DNA of 64,000 bases, taken from NCBI RefSeq assembly GCF_022808645.1, contig NZ_JAKZKT010000020.1, positions 18,808 to 82,807 on the forward strand. Reading direction: 5' to 3'. The notes beneath the pieces were generated by a model. That model was not told the DNA's origin. It searched no databases and saw nothing but the letters and a program-made list of their open reading frames with translations. The translations under genes and the position numbers were made by a program. Numbering within the stretch: the first letter of the stretch is position 1; every line of letters starts with the position of its first letter. Shown in pieces: positions 17,601-26,085 of this stretch. Origin of the DNA: Bacillus litorisediminis (GTDB taxonomy: Bacteria; Bacillota; Bacilli; Bacillales; JC228).

Positions 17601-18746
17601 TTATGTCATAGAATACTGAATCTGAATACCCTTTCCTTCTAACTCTTTTATAAATCCATTAAACCGGTTCCCGACGATAATCTCCTCAACCGGTACTACA
17701 CCCGTTTCCGGTACTGTTCCGTTAAGAATCCAATTAGCCATTAGCATAGCCGGAATGGCCGTTGTTTTCGCCATAGAGGTGATCCCTCGTTCATGATCAT
17801 AAAAATCTACCATTTCCCAGGTATGAGTAACTTTTCTTCCATTCTTTTTACCTTTAACGATGACTCTTACCACTGTAATATCTTCATGTGATTTCCCTCG
17901 TAATTGGGGTTCCAGTATTTTGGCTGTAAAATGTCTTGGGCTTATCTGGAATCCTTCTAACTCTATTACATTCTCATCTAAAAAACCAAGCTCAGAAAGA
18001 ACAGACATCTTGCTCCAATGCCCTGAGTAGCGAACTGTTTTTTCATATAACTTTTTCACTTTGTCTTTCAATGTGTAGGCAGTGCTATGTGCGTCCGTAA
18101 TGACAGCCTCACATTCGCCAACCGGTTCCGGAAATGTTATTTTTTCTAAACCGGATAATGGCGGCAGACTGATAATTTCGCCATTTTCAGCGGCTAAGGC
18201 TGGTCTTGTATAAAGCCCCAATACACTTTCTAATCGAAATACGATTTGATACCAAAGTGGCGGTAATGGATATCTTGGAATGCCGCCACATACCATCACG
18301 GCCTCATCAGCCTCATCTAATAGCTCTATTCCCTGAGCAGCTAGAAAGTTGGTGATGCCTGGAGCCACTCCGCAACCTGGGACAATAATAATACCTGCCT
18401 CTTTAGCCTTTTTCTCAAGCTTTTTCTTCTCATTAAATTGGGATCCGACTAAATCAACAAGATGACACTTGGCATCGATAGCCGCATTTATTGCCGGCAG
18501 GCTTAAAGCATGCGGCAAACAAGCGATGGCCACATCAGCATCTTTAATCACTTCATAAATATCCTTTTGATTTTGTAATCTTGCTACCTTACCACATACT
18601 TTTGAATTAGCAGAAATATCTACACACCGGTCCACACTTTCCTTTATTCCGTCTACAGCCGTAACTTTACTTACATGTGAATAGGCAGCAATTTCTCTTA
18701 CAACCGTTGTGCCAATCATTCCTGTGCCTAAAACAACTACATGCAT
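17601..18746 (-). CDS. Saccharopine dehydrogenase-like protein, probable L-lysine 6-dehydrogenase
   Basis: 381 residues. It has an N-terminal Rossmann motif (VLGTGMIGTTVVREI, 5-19), VPGCGVAPGITN at about 128-139, and the C-terminal saccharopine-dehydrogenase fold with VTHTWEMVDFYD. The length and the GCGVAPG motif fit Geobacillus-type lysine 6-dehydrogenase, which oxidatively deaminates the lysine epsilon-amino group with NAD. That name comes from pattern memory; another amino-acid dehydrogenase is possible. It lies between the binding protein and permease genes of an uptake operon with a cre, so uptake and catabolism of one amino acid are probably coupled. Confidence 0.75.
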   Translation of the reverse strand: MHVVVLGTGMIGTTVVREIAAYSHVSKVTAVDGIKESVDRCVDISANSKVCGKVARLQNQKDIYEVIKDADVAIACLPHALSLPAINAAIDAKCHLVDLVGSQFNEKKKLEKKAKEAGIIIVPGCGVAPGITNFLAAQGIELLDEADEAVMVCGGIPRYPLPPLWYQIVFRLESVLGLYTRPALAAENGEIISLPPLSGLEKITFPEPVGECEAVITDAHSTAYTLKDKVKKLYEKTVRYSGHWSKMSVLSELGFLDENVIELEGFQISPRHFTAKILEPQLRGKSHEDITVVRVIVKGKKNGRKVTHTWEMVDFYDHERGITSMAKTTAIPAMLMANWILNGTVPETGVVPVEEIIVGNRFNGFIKELEGKGIQIQYSMT

Positions 18747-18791
18747 AATATTTTGTCCCTCCCCTAGCAGATAGATAGATTCAGTGAATCA

Positions 18792-19595
18792 TTATTCTTT
18801 AATCAGCGGTTCTGAATCAAACCATTTTTTATAGATTTCCGTATACGTTCCATCTTCTTTCATCTTTTTTAATTCCTCATTGATTTTTTGTACAAAGTCT
18901 TTATTTCCTTTTTTAACAGCCATTCCAATTTCATCTTTATTTAAGATGTCGCTGACTATTTTTACAGGAAGATTTTCTTCTTTAATGTTATGGCTCATTA
19001 AAAGCTGATCATTAATGATGACGTCAAGCCTGCCATTAATCAGATCTTGCAGATAGTCATTGACAGATTGGTAGAGGTTCACATTAGCACCCTCAACACT
19101 TCTGGCTACCTCTTCAAAGGTGGTTCCGCCGCCAACTCCGACTTTTTTTCCTTTTATATCTTCTAAAACAGAAATATCATTTGTATCCTCACGAGTTATC
19201 AGCACTGATCCTGTAACAACATATGGATCCGTAAAATCCACACTTTTTTTCCGTTCTTCTGTTACAGTCATTTGGGCAATAATGATGTCAAATTTATCTG
19301 CTTTAAGGCCGCCGATAAGGCTATCCCACTTTGTTGCAACAAACTCAGTTTTAACGCCCAGCCTTTTAGCCAACTCATTTGCAATATCAACATCGAAGCC
19401 AGCATATTCATTGTCCTCACCCAAATAATTAAATGGACGGTAAGTCCCTTCAAAACCAACCCTTAAAACCTCGGTTTCCATAACTCTTTCAAGAGTACTT
19501 TTTTCGTAGTTTCTACTTGTTGCTTCACCTGATCCGCATGCTGTAACCACTACTAGCAAGAGTAAACCTGCAATACTTAAATAAAAGCCTTTCAT
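18792..19595 (-). CDS. Amino-acid ABC transporter substrate-binding lipoprotein
   Basis: 267 residues. Signal peptide with lipobox VVVTACGS (Cys about 20), then a SBP_bac_3 domain. LRVGFEGTYRPFNYLGEDNE and GFDVDIANELAKRLG are typical of polar amino-acid binders. AAGGAGGT precedes ATG 19595. First gene of the operon, with a perfect cre between it and the divergent GntR gene. Ligand unknown; lysine or a related basic amino acid is suggested by the adjacent dehydrogenase. Confidence 0.92.
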   Translation of the reverse strand: MKGFYLSIAGLLLLVVVTACGSGEATSRNYEKSTLERVMETEVLRVGFEGTYRPFNYLGEDNEYAGFDVDIANELAKRLGVKTEFVATKWDSLIGGLKADKFDIIIAQMTVTEERKKSVDFTDPYVVTGSVLITREDTNDISVLEDIKGKKVGVGGGTTFEEVARSVEGANVNLYQSVNDYLQDLINGRLDVIINDQLLMSHNIKEENLPVKIVSDILNKDEIGMAVKKGNKDFVQKINEELKKMKEDGTYTEIYKKWFDSEPLIKE

Positions 19596-19612
19596 TTGAT
19601 TTACCTCCTTTT

Positions 19613-19628
19613 TTGATAGCGCTTACAA
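19613..19628 (-). promoter_or_regulatory. cre site (CcpA operator) upstream of the amino-acid operon
   Basis: The minus-strand sequence TTGTAAGCGCTATCAA satisfies every position of WTGNAANCGNWWNCAW. It lies about 18 bp before the binding-protein start codon. Confidence 0.75.
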
Positions 19629-19650
19629 TAAATCGAATACTTCCTCTGTG

Positions 19651-19670
19651 GTACAATATTGTAGTACAAT
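19651..19670. promoter_or_regulatory. Overlapping palindromes, candidate GntR operator
   Basis: ACAATATTGT (19653-19662) and ATTGTAGTACAAT (19658-19670, six-base arms around one base) overlap in the divergent promoter region between the amino-acid operon and its GntR gene. Placement and symmetry suggest the binding site of that regulator. Confidence 0.5.
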
Positions 19671-19768
19671 TATATGTAGTTTATTACTGAATATTACGAA
19701 TTATAAATAGATTCATGAAATTAATTCGATCTTTTGATAATAACTATGATCTTAAAGGGGGCCCATTT

Positions 19769-20446
19769 ATGAAAGAAAAGCAATCCATAAAGGTGCATGT
19801 CTATAAGACATTAAGAGAAGCTATTTTGTCCAGGAAACTCCCTCCTGGAAAACAAATTATTGAAAATGTAATATCCAGCAAACTGAACGTGAGCAGAACA
19901 CCAATAAGAAGCGCAATTATTCAGCTTGCAACGGAGGGACTAGTTGAAATCGTACCAAACAAAGGAGCCTTTGTTATTAATCCAACTTTAGACGAAATTC
20001 TTCAAGCCTATGATTTGAGAAAAGAACTGGAAATTATGGCAGTTGAACTGTCACTGAATCACTTAAAAGAAAGTAATCTTAAAGAAATGGAGAAAATTAT
20101 CAAAAAAGAAAAAGAAGCACTGTATAAAAAGGATATGGAAAACTACGTAAAGGCAAATCAACATTTTCATATGGCACTAGCTAGCCAATGCGGGAACAAA
20201 TTTTTAATAGAATTTATAGATAAACTTATTAATCAAACATCTATCTACCTCATTTTGTTTGATGTCTTCTTTGAAGAACAGTCACCGCAGCCATATGGAT
20301 ATAAAGAGCATCTTGAAATTATTGATTTGATCAGACAAAACGATCGCAAAAAAGTAAAAAATGCCTTAGCCAAACACTTTGATAATGCCATTAAAAGCTT
20401 AAACATTAAATCTGATTATAGTGATTTAGATAGAATATTTGAATGA
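19769..20446 (+). CDS. GntR-family (FadR/FCD subfamily) transcriptional regulator
   Basis: 225 residues from ATG 19769. A longer frame starts at 19715, but only 19769 follows a strong AAAGGGGG site. The N-terminal winged helix (VHVYKTLREAILSRKLPPG and LNVSRTPIRSAIIQLATEGLVE) is followed by an all-helical FCD ligand domain with HFHMALASQCGN (metal or ligand His). It is divergent from the amino-acid uptake operon and probably represses it until an amino acid or carboxylate ligand binds. Its TGA stop is the first triplet of a dispersed palindromic repeat. Confidence 0.9.
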   Translation: MKEKQSIKVHVYKTLREAILSRKLPPGKQIIENVISSKLNVSRTPIRSAIIQLATEGLVEIVPNKGAFVINPTLDEILQAYDLRKELEIMAVELSLNHLKESNLKEMEKIIKKEKEALYKKDMENYVKANQHFHMALASQCGNKFLIEFIDKLINQTSIYLILFDVFFEEQSPQPYGYKEHLEIIDLIRQNDRKKVKNALAKHFDNAIKSLNIKSDYSDLDRIFE

Positions 20447-20502
20447 AACAGAGGGACGGTTCTTGTGTTTCTTAATTGAAACACAAGAACCGTCCCCATG
20501 TT
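20443..20502. repeat. Dispersed GGGACGGTTCT palindrome, copy 1
   Basis: The left arm has GGGACGGTTCT-TG-TGTTTC and the right arm GAAACA-CA-AGAACCGTCCC, around TTAATT. The TGAAAC beginning of the repeat supplies the regulator's stop codon. It may act as a terminator for both convergent genes. Confidence 0.85.
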
Positions 20503-20551
20503 TATGTGATTTACCGGCAACGTTAATGGTTTCTATTATAAAAATTATCTA

Positions 20552-21451
20552 TTAGAAAACAATTGTCTTGTTTTGATGAACAATAATCCGGTCTTCAATA
20601 TGCCATTTCACAGCTCTTGCCAGTACGCTTCGTTCAATAGAAGCCCCCTTTTTCTTCAGTCTTTCGACATTATCGCGGTGATCAACTCGTGCGATATCCT
20701 GTTCAATAATCGGCCCTTCATCCAGATCATTGGTCACATAGTGAGAGGTGGCTCCGATTAACTTAACTCCCCTGTCGTAGGCCCGCTCATATGGTCTCGC
20801 TCCGACAAAGGCCGGCAGGAATGAATGGTGGATATTAATAATTTTATTCGGATGAGCTCCCACAAATTCCGGTGTTAGAATTTGCATATATCGGGCTAAT
20901 ACAATCACATCAATGTTATACTCTTTTAGCAGCTGCAGTTGCTTTTCTTCCACTTGCTTTCGGATATCTTTATTAGCCGGAATAAAATAAAACGGGATAT
21001 CAAGCCCCTCCACATCAGCTCTCGCGTCTTCATGATTGCTGATGACAAGAGCTATCTCAGCCATTAGATCCCCGCTTTGCCATTCCCATAAAAGCTCCCG
21101 TAAACAGTGTAATTGTTTCGACACAAAAATCGCGATTCTTTTGACTTGATGTACATGAATGAGGTTCCATTCCATCGAAAACTTCTCAGCAACTTCAATA
21201 AACTCCTCTTTCATCTGTTTCCCTTTTTCTATAAGGGAAGGGCATTCAAATTCTATGCGTAAGAAAAAGATTCCGCCTTCCGGATTGGTTGAATACTGAC
21301 TGGATTCAATGATATTGGCATCATGTAAAAACAAAAACTTGGAGATCGCTGCCACGATACCTGGTTGGTCCGGGCAGCTGACTAAAAGGCGTCCGCGATT
21401 CTGGTTGCGTTCTTGAAATAGTTCCAGTTTTTCCTTGATTGATTTGTTCAT
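20552..21451 (-). CDS. purU: Formyltetrahydrofolate deformylase
   Basis: 299 residues. The N-terminal ACT domain (LLVSCPDQPGIVAAISKFLF, about 22-41, with HDANIIESSQ) precedes a formyltransferase domain. The hydrolase site is INIHHSFLPAF, followed by the catalytic Asp in DLDEGPIIEQD. It hydrolyses 10-formyl-THF to formate and THF, balancing one-carbon pools and feeding PurT-type purine synthesis. Monocistronic. AAGAGGTT precedes ATG 21451. Length matches PurU. Confidence 0.95.
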   Translation of the reverse strand: MNKSIKEKLELFQERNQNRGRLLVSCPDQPGIVAAISKFLFLHDANIIESSQYSTNPEGGIFFLRIEFECPSLIEKGKQMKEEFIEVAEKFSMEWNLIHVHQVKRIAIFVSKQLHCLRELLWEWQSGDLMAEIALVISNHEDARADVEGLDIPFYFIPANKDIRKQVEEKQLQLLKEYNIDVIVLARYMQILTPEFVGAHPNKIINIHHSFLPAFVGARPYERAYDRGVKLIGATSHYVTNDLDEGPIIEQDIARVDHRDNVERLKKKGASIERSVLARAVKWHIEDRIIVHQNKTIVF

Positions 21452-21553
21452 TATAATAACCTCTTATCTTTGATGAACAACATTATACATCATTTAACAG
21501 GAATGTTAACAACCTTCGGGAGGCCATCTATTACACTCATGATGAAGATAAAG

Positions 21554-22315
21554 TTAATGCGAAAACTTCTCCCTATTCAATTGGCGAATAATATGGATTA
21601 TAAAGGTGATTATAAAGGATACGACCATAAAAGAAATAAAAAAGCGATTAGAAACATTTATATCAACGAGTGATGCTCCCATCTTTAAAGCAATAAACAT
21701 AATCAAAACGTAAGCTGTTGTCTCGAGTTCCGGCACTTTATTCATCAGGACGATAAAAAAGGTAGCGACGCCGCGCATAAAAAGAATTCCTATCATTCCT
21801 CCAAGTAAAATGATCCAAACTTCATTCGAAACGGCCAAGGCTGTCAAAATACTGTCGATGGAAAAGGCTACATCTAACAGCTCCACGTAAATCACCGTTG
21901 TCCAAAAAACACCGAAGATTTTTACTAGACCCCGTTTTGGACGCTGGGCAGGCTCCCCATTACTTTCATCTTGTTTTTCCTCTTTATTTGTAAAAAATGC
22001 ATAAGACAGCCATAGTAAATAGGTGGCACCAATCAGCTTGATAAACCACAATTTGATTAGTACAGTTCCCAGACCAATAAAAATAAAGCGGAAGATATAG
22101 GCTCCCCAAAGCCCATAGAGTAAGGCTTTCTTTTGTTGATATTCAGGCAGCGGTTTTACAAATGTAGATAAGACTAAAGCATTATCAGCTGATAACATAC
22201 ATTCCATTACAGCTAATGATAAAATCAGTCCCCATGCTTCTGCAGAAGTCAGAACCTCTGCCCACATATGCCAATCAAAGATAGAAGCATAGGTTGACAA
22301 AATTTGTTCCATCAT
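21554..22315 (-). CDS. TerC-family integral membrane protein (YkoY/YceF-like)
   Basis: 253 residues with seven or eight helices. The two acidic membrane motifs of the family are MECMLSADNALVLSTF and VELLDVAFSIDSILTALA. TerC proteins of Bacillus are implicated in manganese efflux and metalation of exported enzymes. A TTG frame begins at 22342, but AAAGGAG is properly placed only for the ATG at 22315. No yybP-ykoY manganese riboswitch was recognisable in the 200 bp upstream. Confidence 0.88.
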   Translation of the reverse strand: MMEQILSTYASIFDWHMWAEVLTSAEAWGLILSLAVMECMLSADNALVLSTFVKPLPEYQQKKALLYGLWGAYIFRFIFIGLGTVLIKLWFIKLIGATYLLWLSYAFFTNKEEKQDESNGEPAQRPKRGLVKIFGVFWTTVIYVELLDVAFSIDSILTALAVSNEVWIILLGGMIGILFMRGVATFFIVLMNKVPELETTAYVLIMFIALKMGASLVDINVSNRFFISFMVVSFIITFIIHIIRQLNREKFSH

Positions 22316-22479
22316 CTTTATCATTTCTCCTTTGTTGTACAAACTATAGCCTTACCTAACTGTTATTTCACTTCCTACCTATTTATTACGAAAATTTAAA
22401 TGAAAATAAAAAGGATGAAATCATATACAGATTTCACCCAGATGCAGTACTTTTGGAAATAATTCAGAACACAAATAAA

Positions 22480-22500
22480 TACCCTCAAAATTTGAGGGCA
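22480..22500 (-). terminator. Terminator after the YhcN/YlaJ lipoprotein gene
   Basis: CCCTCAAA and TTTGAGGG form a palindrome directly before TATTTATTTG on the minus strand. Confidence 0.6.
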
Positions 22501-22513
22501 TTAAACATAAAAA

Positions 22514-23077
22514 TTAACTTTCGGTTGGAAATACCCGGCGAATCGTTTGATTAAATTCATCAAATAATCCTTCTATTGGTTCACCTTCTCCAATTCTTCT
22601 TCCATAGTCTGTCATACGATCAACAAAATCCGGATTGGAAGATACATATACATTTTGAATATTACGATCGGCTTTTCTCACTTGATCAGCAATTCTGTTC
22701 TTAATCCGATCTGTCACTTCTCCTTCTGTATCGCCGTTTAAAACAACAGCTACATAGGCATTTCGATCTGTAACAATCACGTTTGCTGTTCTTACTTCCT
22801 CCAGTTGAGCTACCCGATCAGCTGCCCGGTCAGCTACTTCCATTTGGTTGTTATTGGCTCCGGCCTGATTATTAATATTATTATTATCTCCAGTCAGGTT
22901 ATTATTATTATTCTGGTTTCGATCACCAAGAATATTAACGTCATTACCCTGTATGTAGCCCACATTTCTGACCCCATTGTTGTCCCCATTATCCATCGCC
23001 TGGTCATCTTGGTTTATGCCACAGCCTGAAAGTAATGTAATGAGTAAAATGGCGAAAGCCAAATACTTAAACATTTT
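22514..23077 (-). CDS. YhcN/YlaJ-family sporulation lipoprotein
   Basis: 187 residues from GTG 23077, which has AAGGAG 8 nt upstream (an alternative GTG lies at 23089). Lipobox LLSGCG is near residue 20. A long Asn-rich low-complexity linker (about 30-80) follows, then the YhcN/YlaJ domain (AADRVAQLEEVRTANVIVTD and AYVAVVLNGD, ending NPDFVDRMTDYGRRI). The family is made in the forespore and found in spores, with roles in outgrowth in some members. The Asn linker may be a flexible tether. Confidence 0.88.
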   Translation of the reverse strand, partial: KMFKYLAFAILLITLLSGCGINQDDQAMDNGDNNGVRNVGYIQGNDVNILGDRNQNNNNNLTGDNNNINNQAGANNNQMEVADRAADRVAQLEEVRTANVIVTDRNAYVAVVLNGDTEGEVTDRIKNRIADQVRKADRNIQNVYVSSNPDFVDRMTDYGRRIGEGEPIEGLFDEFNQTIRRVFPTES

Positions 23078-23244
23078 CACTTCGTTCACTCCTTAAAATT
23101 GTTTATTTTTAACATGAGTAAACAGGTTATAAAATATGTATTTCTTTTTAAATTTTGGAAAAATGGACTTAAAATTTTATGAACGCCGGTTCCGTTATTT
23201 GTAATAAAAAGGGAAATTCCAGAATGTGCAGGAAAAAATGTGCG

Positions 23245-23284
23245 AAAAAAAGCTGAAACGACCTTACATCGTTTCAGCTTTTTC
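23245..23284 (-). terminator. Terminator of the metNIQ-M20 operon
   Basis: AAAAAGCTGAAACG and CGTTTCAGCTTTTT form a 14-bp perfect stem that reaches the M20 stop codon. Confidence 0.8.
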
Positions 23285-23285
23285 A

Positions 23286-24485
23286 TTACTTTTTAGCAGC
23301 TAAAGCCCTTTGAAATTCTTCTTTTATTTGCTGAAGTAGTTCTGTGTCGGTTAATAAGCGGTATCCAGTTGCCGCAAGTGCTTTGGCTCCTGTAATAAGG
23401 GCATGATCGCCTTGTTCTGATTTCGCCGCTTCCCGGAATTCAACCGTATGACCTACAAGGTCATCTGGACCAATTTTGATATATCCATGTGCAGTTGGAA
23501 CTTCATAACTGACATTGCCTGCATCAGTAGAGCCCTTGCCTTTTCGTTTTTCAGTATGCACCACTTCACCAAGAGCCTCAAGTTCTGCCCCTAAAGCTTC
23601 ATCTAACACACGATTCAAAACGAAATCCTTGACTTCATTTTGGAATCGTTCGATTTTGACAGTTGCGCCTGTAGCAAGTGCAGCCCCTTCGGCGATACGG
23701 CGGACTTTATCTGACGTTTCCACCGTTTTACTCCATGTTTCAGCACGAATGAAAAAGCGAGCGGATGCGTATTCCGGAATAATATTCGGAGCATCACCAC
23801 CGTGCGTAATAATTCCATGAATCCGCACATCGGATGGCAGCTGCTGACGAAGTGCATTAATGCCATTAAAAAGCTGAATAACCGCATCTAATGCATTAAT
23901 TCCTTCTTCAGGAGCACCAGACGCATGGGCAGGCTTCCCATAAAAATGAAAGTCGAGCGGATCAACAGCTAGAGATTCACCGGTTAAAGCTGTTTTTCCG
24001 CTTGGGTGTAGCATAAGGGCTACATCAACATCTTTCAAAAACCCATGTTTGACAAAGCTTCCTTTCGCACTGCCGTTTGGTCCGCCTTCTTCTGCAGGAG
24101 TCCCGAGGACAACAACACGCCCGCCCGTTTCTGGGAGTAATTCGGCTAACGCAATTCCGGCAGCCACACTGGTAGTGCCGATAATATTATGACCGCATGC
24201 ATGACCAATCCCAGGAAGTGCATCATACTCGGCAAGGTAGGCCACTGTCGGACCCTCTTTACCGCTATCCTTTACGGCATAAAAGGAAGTTTCATGTCCC
24301 GCAACAGCGGTTTTCACCTCAAAACCGGCATTTCTTAAGGTTTCCACATGACGGCTGCTTGCATAAAATTCCTGATTTCCGATTTCAGGTCTTTCATGGA
24401 TATCGTGACTGATTTGAATATATAAATCTTTGTTTTGATCTACAGATTGAAATAGGACATCTTTCACGTTTTGAACAAGGCTCAT
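23286..24485 (-). CDS. M20-family metallopeptidase / N-acyl amino acid amidohydrolase
   Basis: 399 residues. Metal-site motifs are YLAEYDALPGIGHACGHNII (Asp, His) and GTPAEEGGPNGSAKG (Glu pair). A dimerisation domain lies between about 185 and 300, and GSTDAGNVSY near the C-terminus. Members hydrolyse N-acyl or aminobenzoyl amino acids. It lies 12 bp after metQ in the S-box-controlled transcript, so a sulfur amino-acid conjugate (for example N-acyl-methionine or -cysteine) is a reasonable substrate guess. AGGGGGAAT precedes ATG 24485. Confidence 0.88.
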   Translation of the reverse strand: MSLVQNVKDVLFQSVDQNKDLYIQISHDIHERPEIGNQEFYASSRHVETLRNAGFEVKTAVAGHETSFYAVKDSGKEGPTVAYLAEYDALPGIGHACGHNIIGTTSVAAGIALAELLPETGGRVVVLGTPAEEGGPNGSAKGSFVKHGFLKDVDVALMLHPSGKTALTGESLAVDPLDFHFYGKPAHASGAPEEGINALDAVIQLFNGINALRQQLPSDVRIHGIITHGGDAPNIIPEYASARFFIRAETWSKTVETSDKVRRIAEGAALATGATVKIERFQNEVKDFVLNRVLDEALGAELEALGEVVHTEKRKGKGSTDAGNVSYEVPTAHGYIKIGPDDLVGHTVEFREAAKSEQGDHALITGAKALAATGYRLLTDTELLQQIKEEFQRALAAKK

Positions 24486-24497
24486 TTCGGATTCCCC

Positions 24498-25373
24498 CTA
24501 TTTATTTTGTTCTTTTAAATCCTCAAACACTTTTTCGATTTCTTCCTGTGATAATTTGACAAGGTAAGAACCGCCATTGGTATCGTCTAAAATGGCCTGT
24601 TCAATGTCTTCTTCCTGGTATAACTCAACAATTCGTTTATACACTTCGTTATCTTTATCTTCAGCTCTTGCTGCAATCAGGTTGACATATGGGTAAATAT
24701 TCACGTCATCCCCGGATTCCTTAAAGATTGGGTCTTCAGCTGGCGAAAACCCTGCCTGGCCTGCAATCCCGTTATTAATAATAGACGCAGCAACATCTGG
24801 CAATACACGCGGTGTTTGTTGAGCTTGCATTGGGATAATTTCAAGATTTAATGGGTTTTCAGCAATTTTACTTGGGTCTCCAAATAAACCAAAATCATCT
24901 GTAAGTGTAATTAAACCAGCACTTTCAAGCAGACGAAGTGCACGTGCCTGGTTAGACGGATCATCTGGAATCGCGATTTTATCGCCTTCTTTAATTTCAG
25001 AAACATCCTTAATCTTCTCTGAATAGATACCTAGCGGTGCAAACACAGTGGAACCAATTGGTACAAGATCTTCGCCGCTTTCATTTACATATTGAGCCAA
25101 GAAGGAAAAGTGCTGGAATGCATTCAAATCTACTTCTCCTTGTGCAAGAGCATTGTTTGGCAATGTGTAGTCCTGAAATTCAATTAATTCAATTTCAATT
25201 CCTTCTTTAGCTGCTTTTTCTTTTAGAATTGGCCATTGGGCTCCATCAGAGCCGTTCACTCCAATTTTGACTTTGACTGTTTCTCCGTCGGCATTGCTCG
25301 CATCACTGCTGCCACAAGCAGAAAGAAGGGCAACAGTTAAAATAGTGAAACATAAAATCCATAGTTTTTTCAT
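24498..25373 (-). CDS. metQ: Methionine ABC transporter substrate-binding lipoprotein
   Basis: 291 residues. Lipobox LLSACGSS (Cys about 20) and a full NlpA/MetQ domain: KIGVNGSDGAQWPILKE, NAFQHFSFL, and IAIPDDPSNQARALRLLE. Binds methionine outside the membrane and delivers it to MetNI. Third gene of metN-metI-metQ, downstream of tandem SAM-I riboswitches. That regulation independently supports the methionine assignment. Confidence 0.95.
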   Translation of the reverse strand: MKKLWILCFTILTVALLSACGSSDASNADGETVKVKIGVNGSDGAQWPILKEKAAKEGIEIELIEFQDYTLPNNALAQGEVDLNAFQHFSFLAQYVNESGEDLVPIGSTVFAPLGIYSEKIKDVSEIKEGDKIAIPDDPSNQARALRLLESAGLITLTDDFGLFGDPSKIAENPLNLEIIPMQAQQTPRVLPDVAASIINNGIAGQAGFSPAEDPIFKESGDDVNIYPYVNLIAARAEDKDNEVYKRIVELYQEEDIEQAILDDTNGGSYLVKLSQEEIEKVFEDLKEQNK

Positions 25374-25422
25374 TGTTTCTGTTCTCCTTTATGTTTAAAA
25401 ATTTGTGTATGGTAAAACATTT

Positions 25423-26085
25423 CTAGCGTCTCATGATTTTTCTTGAAAGCGTATTGCCCAGCCACTGAGCGAGCTGCACCATCACGATTAAGATAATGAC
25501 GGTCACAACCATCACGCTCGTATCAAAACGCTGGTAGCCATAAGTCATGGCAACATGGCCAAGTCCTCCGCCTCCGACTGTTCCGGCAACTGCCGAGAAG
25601 TCAATCAGACTCACTGATACAAATGTTAGCCCTAGAACGAGCGGACCCAGAGCTTCTGGAATCAAAACGGTGAAAATAATCTTAAACGGACTTGCTCCCA
25701 TTGCTTGTGCCGCTTCAATCACACCTGGGTCAATACTTACCAGGTTATTCTCAACAACCCGGGCAATCGTGAAGCTTGCGACAATCGTCATTGGGAAAAT
25801 CGCTGCCATCGTTCCAATGGTGGTTCCCATTACAAATCTCGTAAGTGGTGAAATGGCTACTAAAAAGATGATAAATGGAACGGGCCGAATAATATTGATA
25901 ATGACATTCAAAATTTGATAAACGAATTTGTTTTCTAAAATATTATTTTTTCTTGTTACAAAGATTAATAGGCCCATAGTGATGCCAATTATGGAACCAA
26001 ACAATAAAGTCAATGCAACCATAAGCAATGTTTCACCGGTAGATTCGACAATGCGCGGCCAAAATGTCGTCCAATCCACATTCAT
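25423..26085 (-). CDS. metI: Methionine ABC transporter permease
   Basis: 220 residues and five helices. The MetI signature is clear in RPVPFIIFLVAISPLTRFVMG and in the EAA loop EAAQAMGASPFKIIFTVLIPEALGP. The start codon overlaps the metN stop by one base (TAATG), so the genes are translationally coupled. Transcription is controlled by the SAM-I leader. Confidence 0.95.
   Translation of the reverse strand: MNVDWTTFWPRIVESTGETLLMVALTLLFGSIIGITMGLLIFVTRKNNILENKFVYQILNVIINIIRPVPFIIFLVAISPLTRFVMGTTIGTMAAIFPMTIVASFTIARVVENNLVSIDPGVIEAAQAMGASPFKIIFTVLIPEALGPLVLGLTFVSVSLIDFSAVAGTVGGGGLGHVAMTYGYQRFDTSVMVVTVIILIVMVQLAQWLGNTLSRKIMRR

Noticed and set aside
22316..22480. yybP-ykoY manganese riboswitch ahead of the TerC gene
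   Set aside because: The conserved internal-loop blocks of that riboswitch could not be found.
23086..23286. 66-codon minus-strand frame between M20 and YhcN genes
   Set aside because: Contains the operon terminator and shows no ribosome binding site or recognisable sequence.
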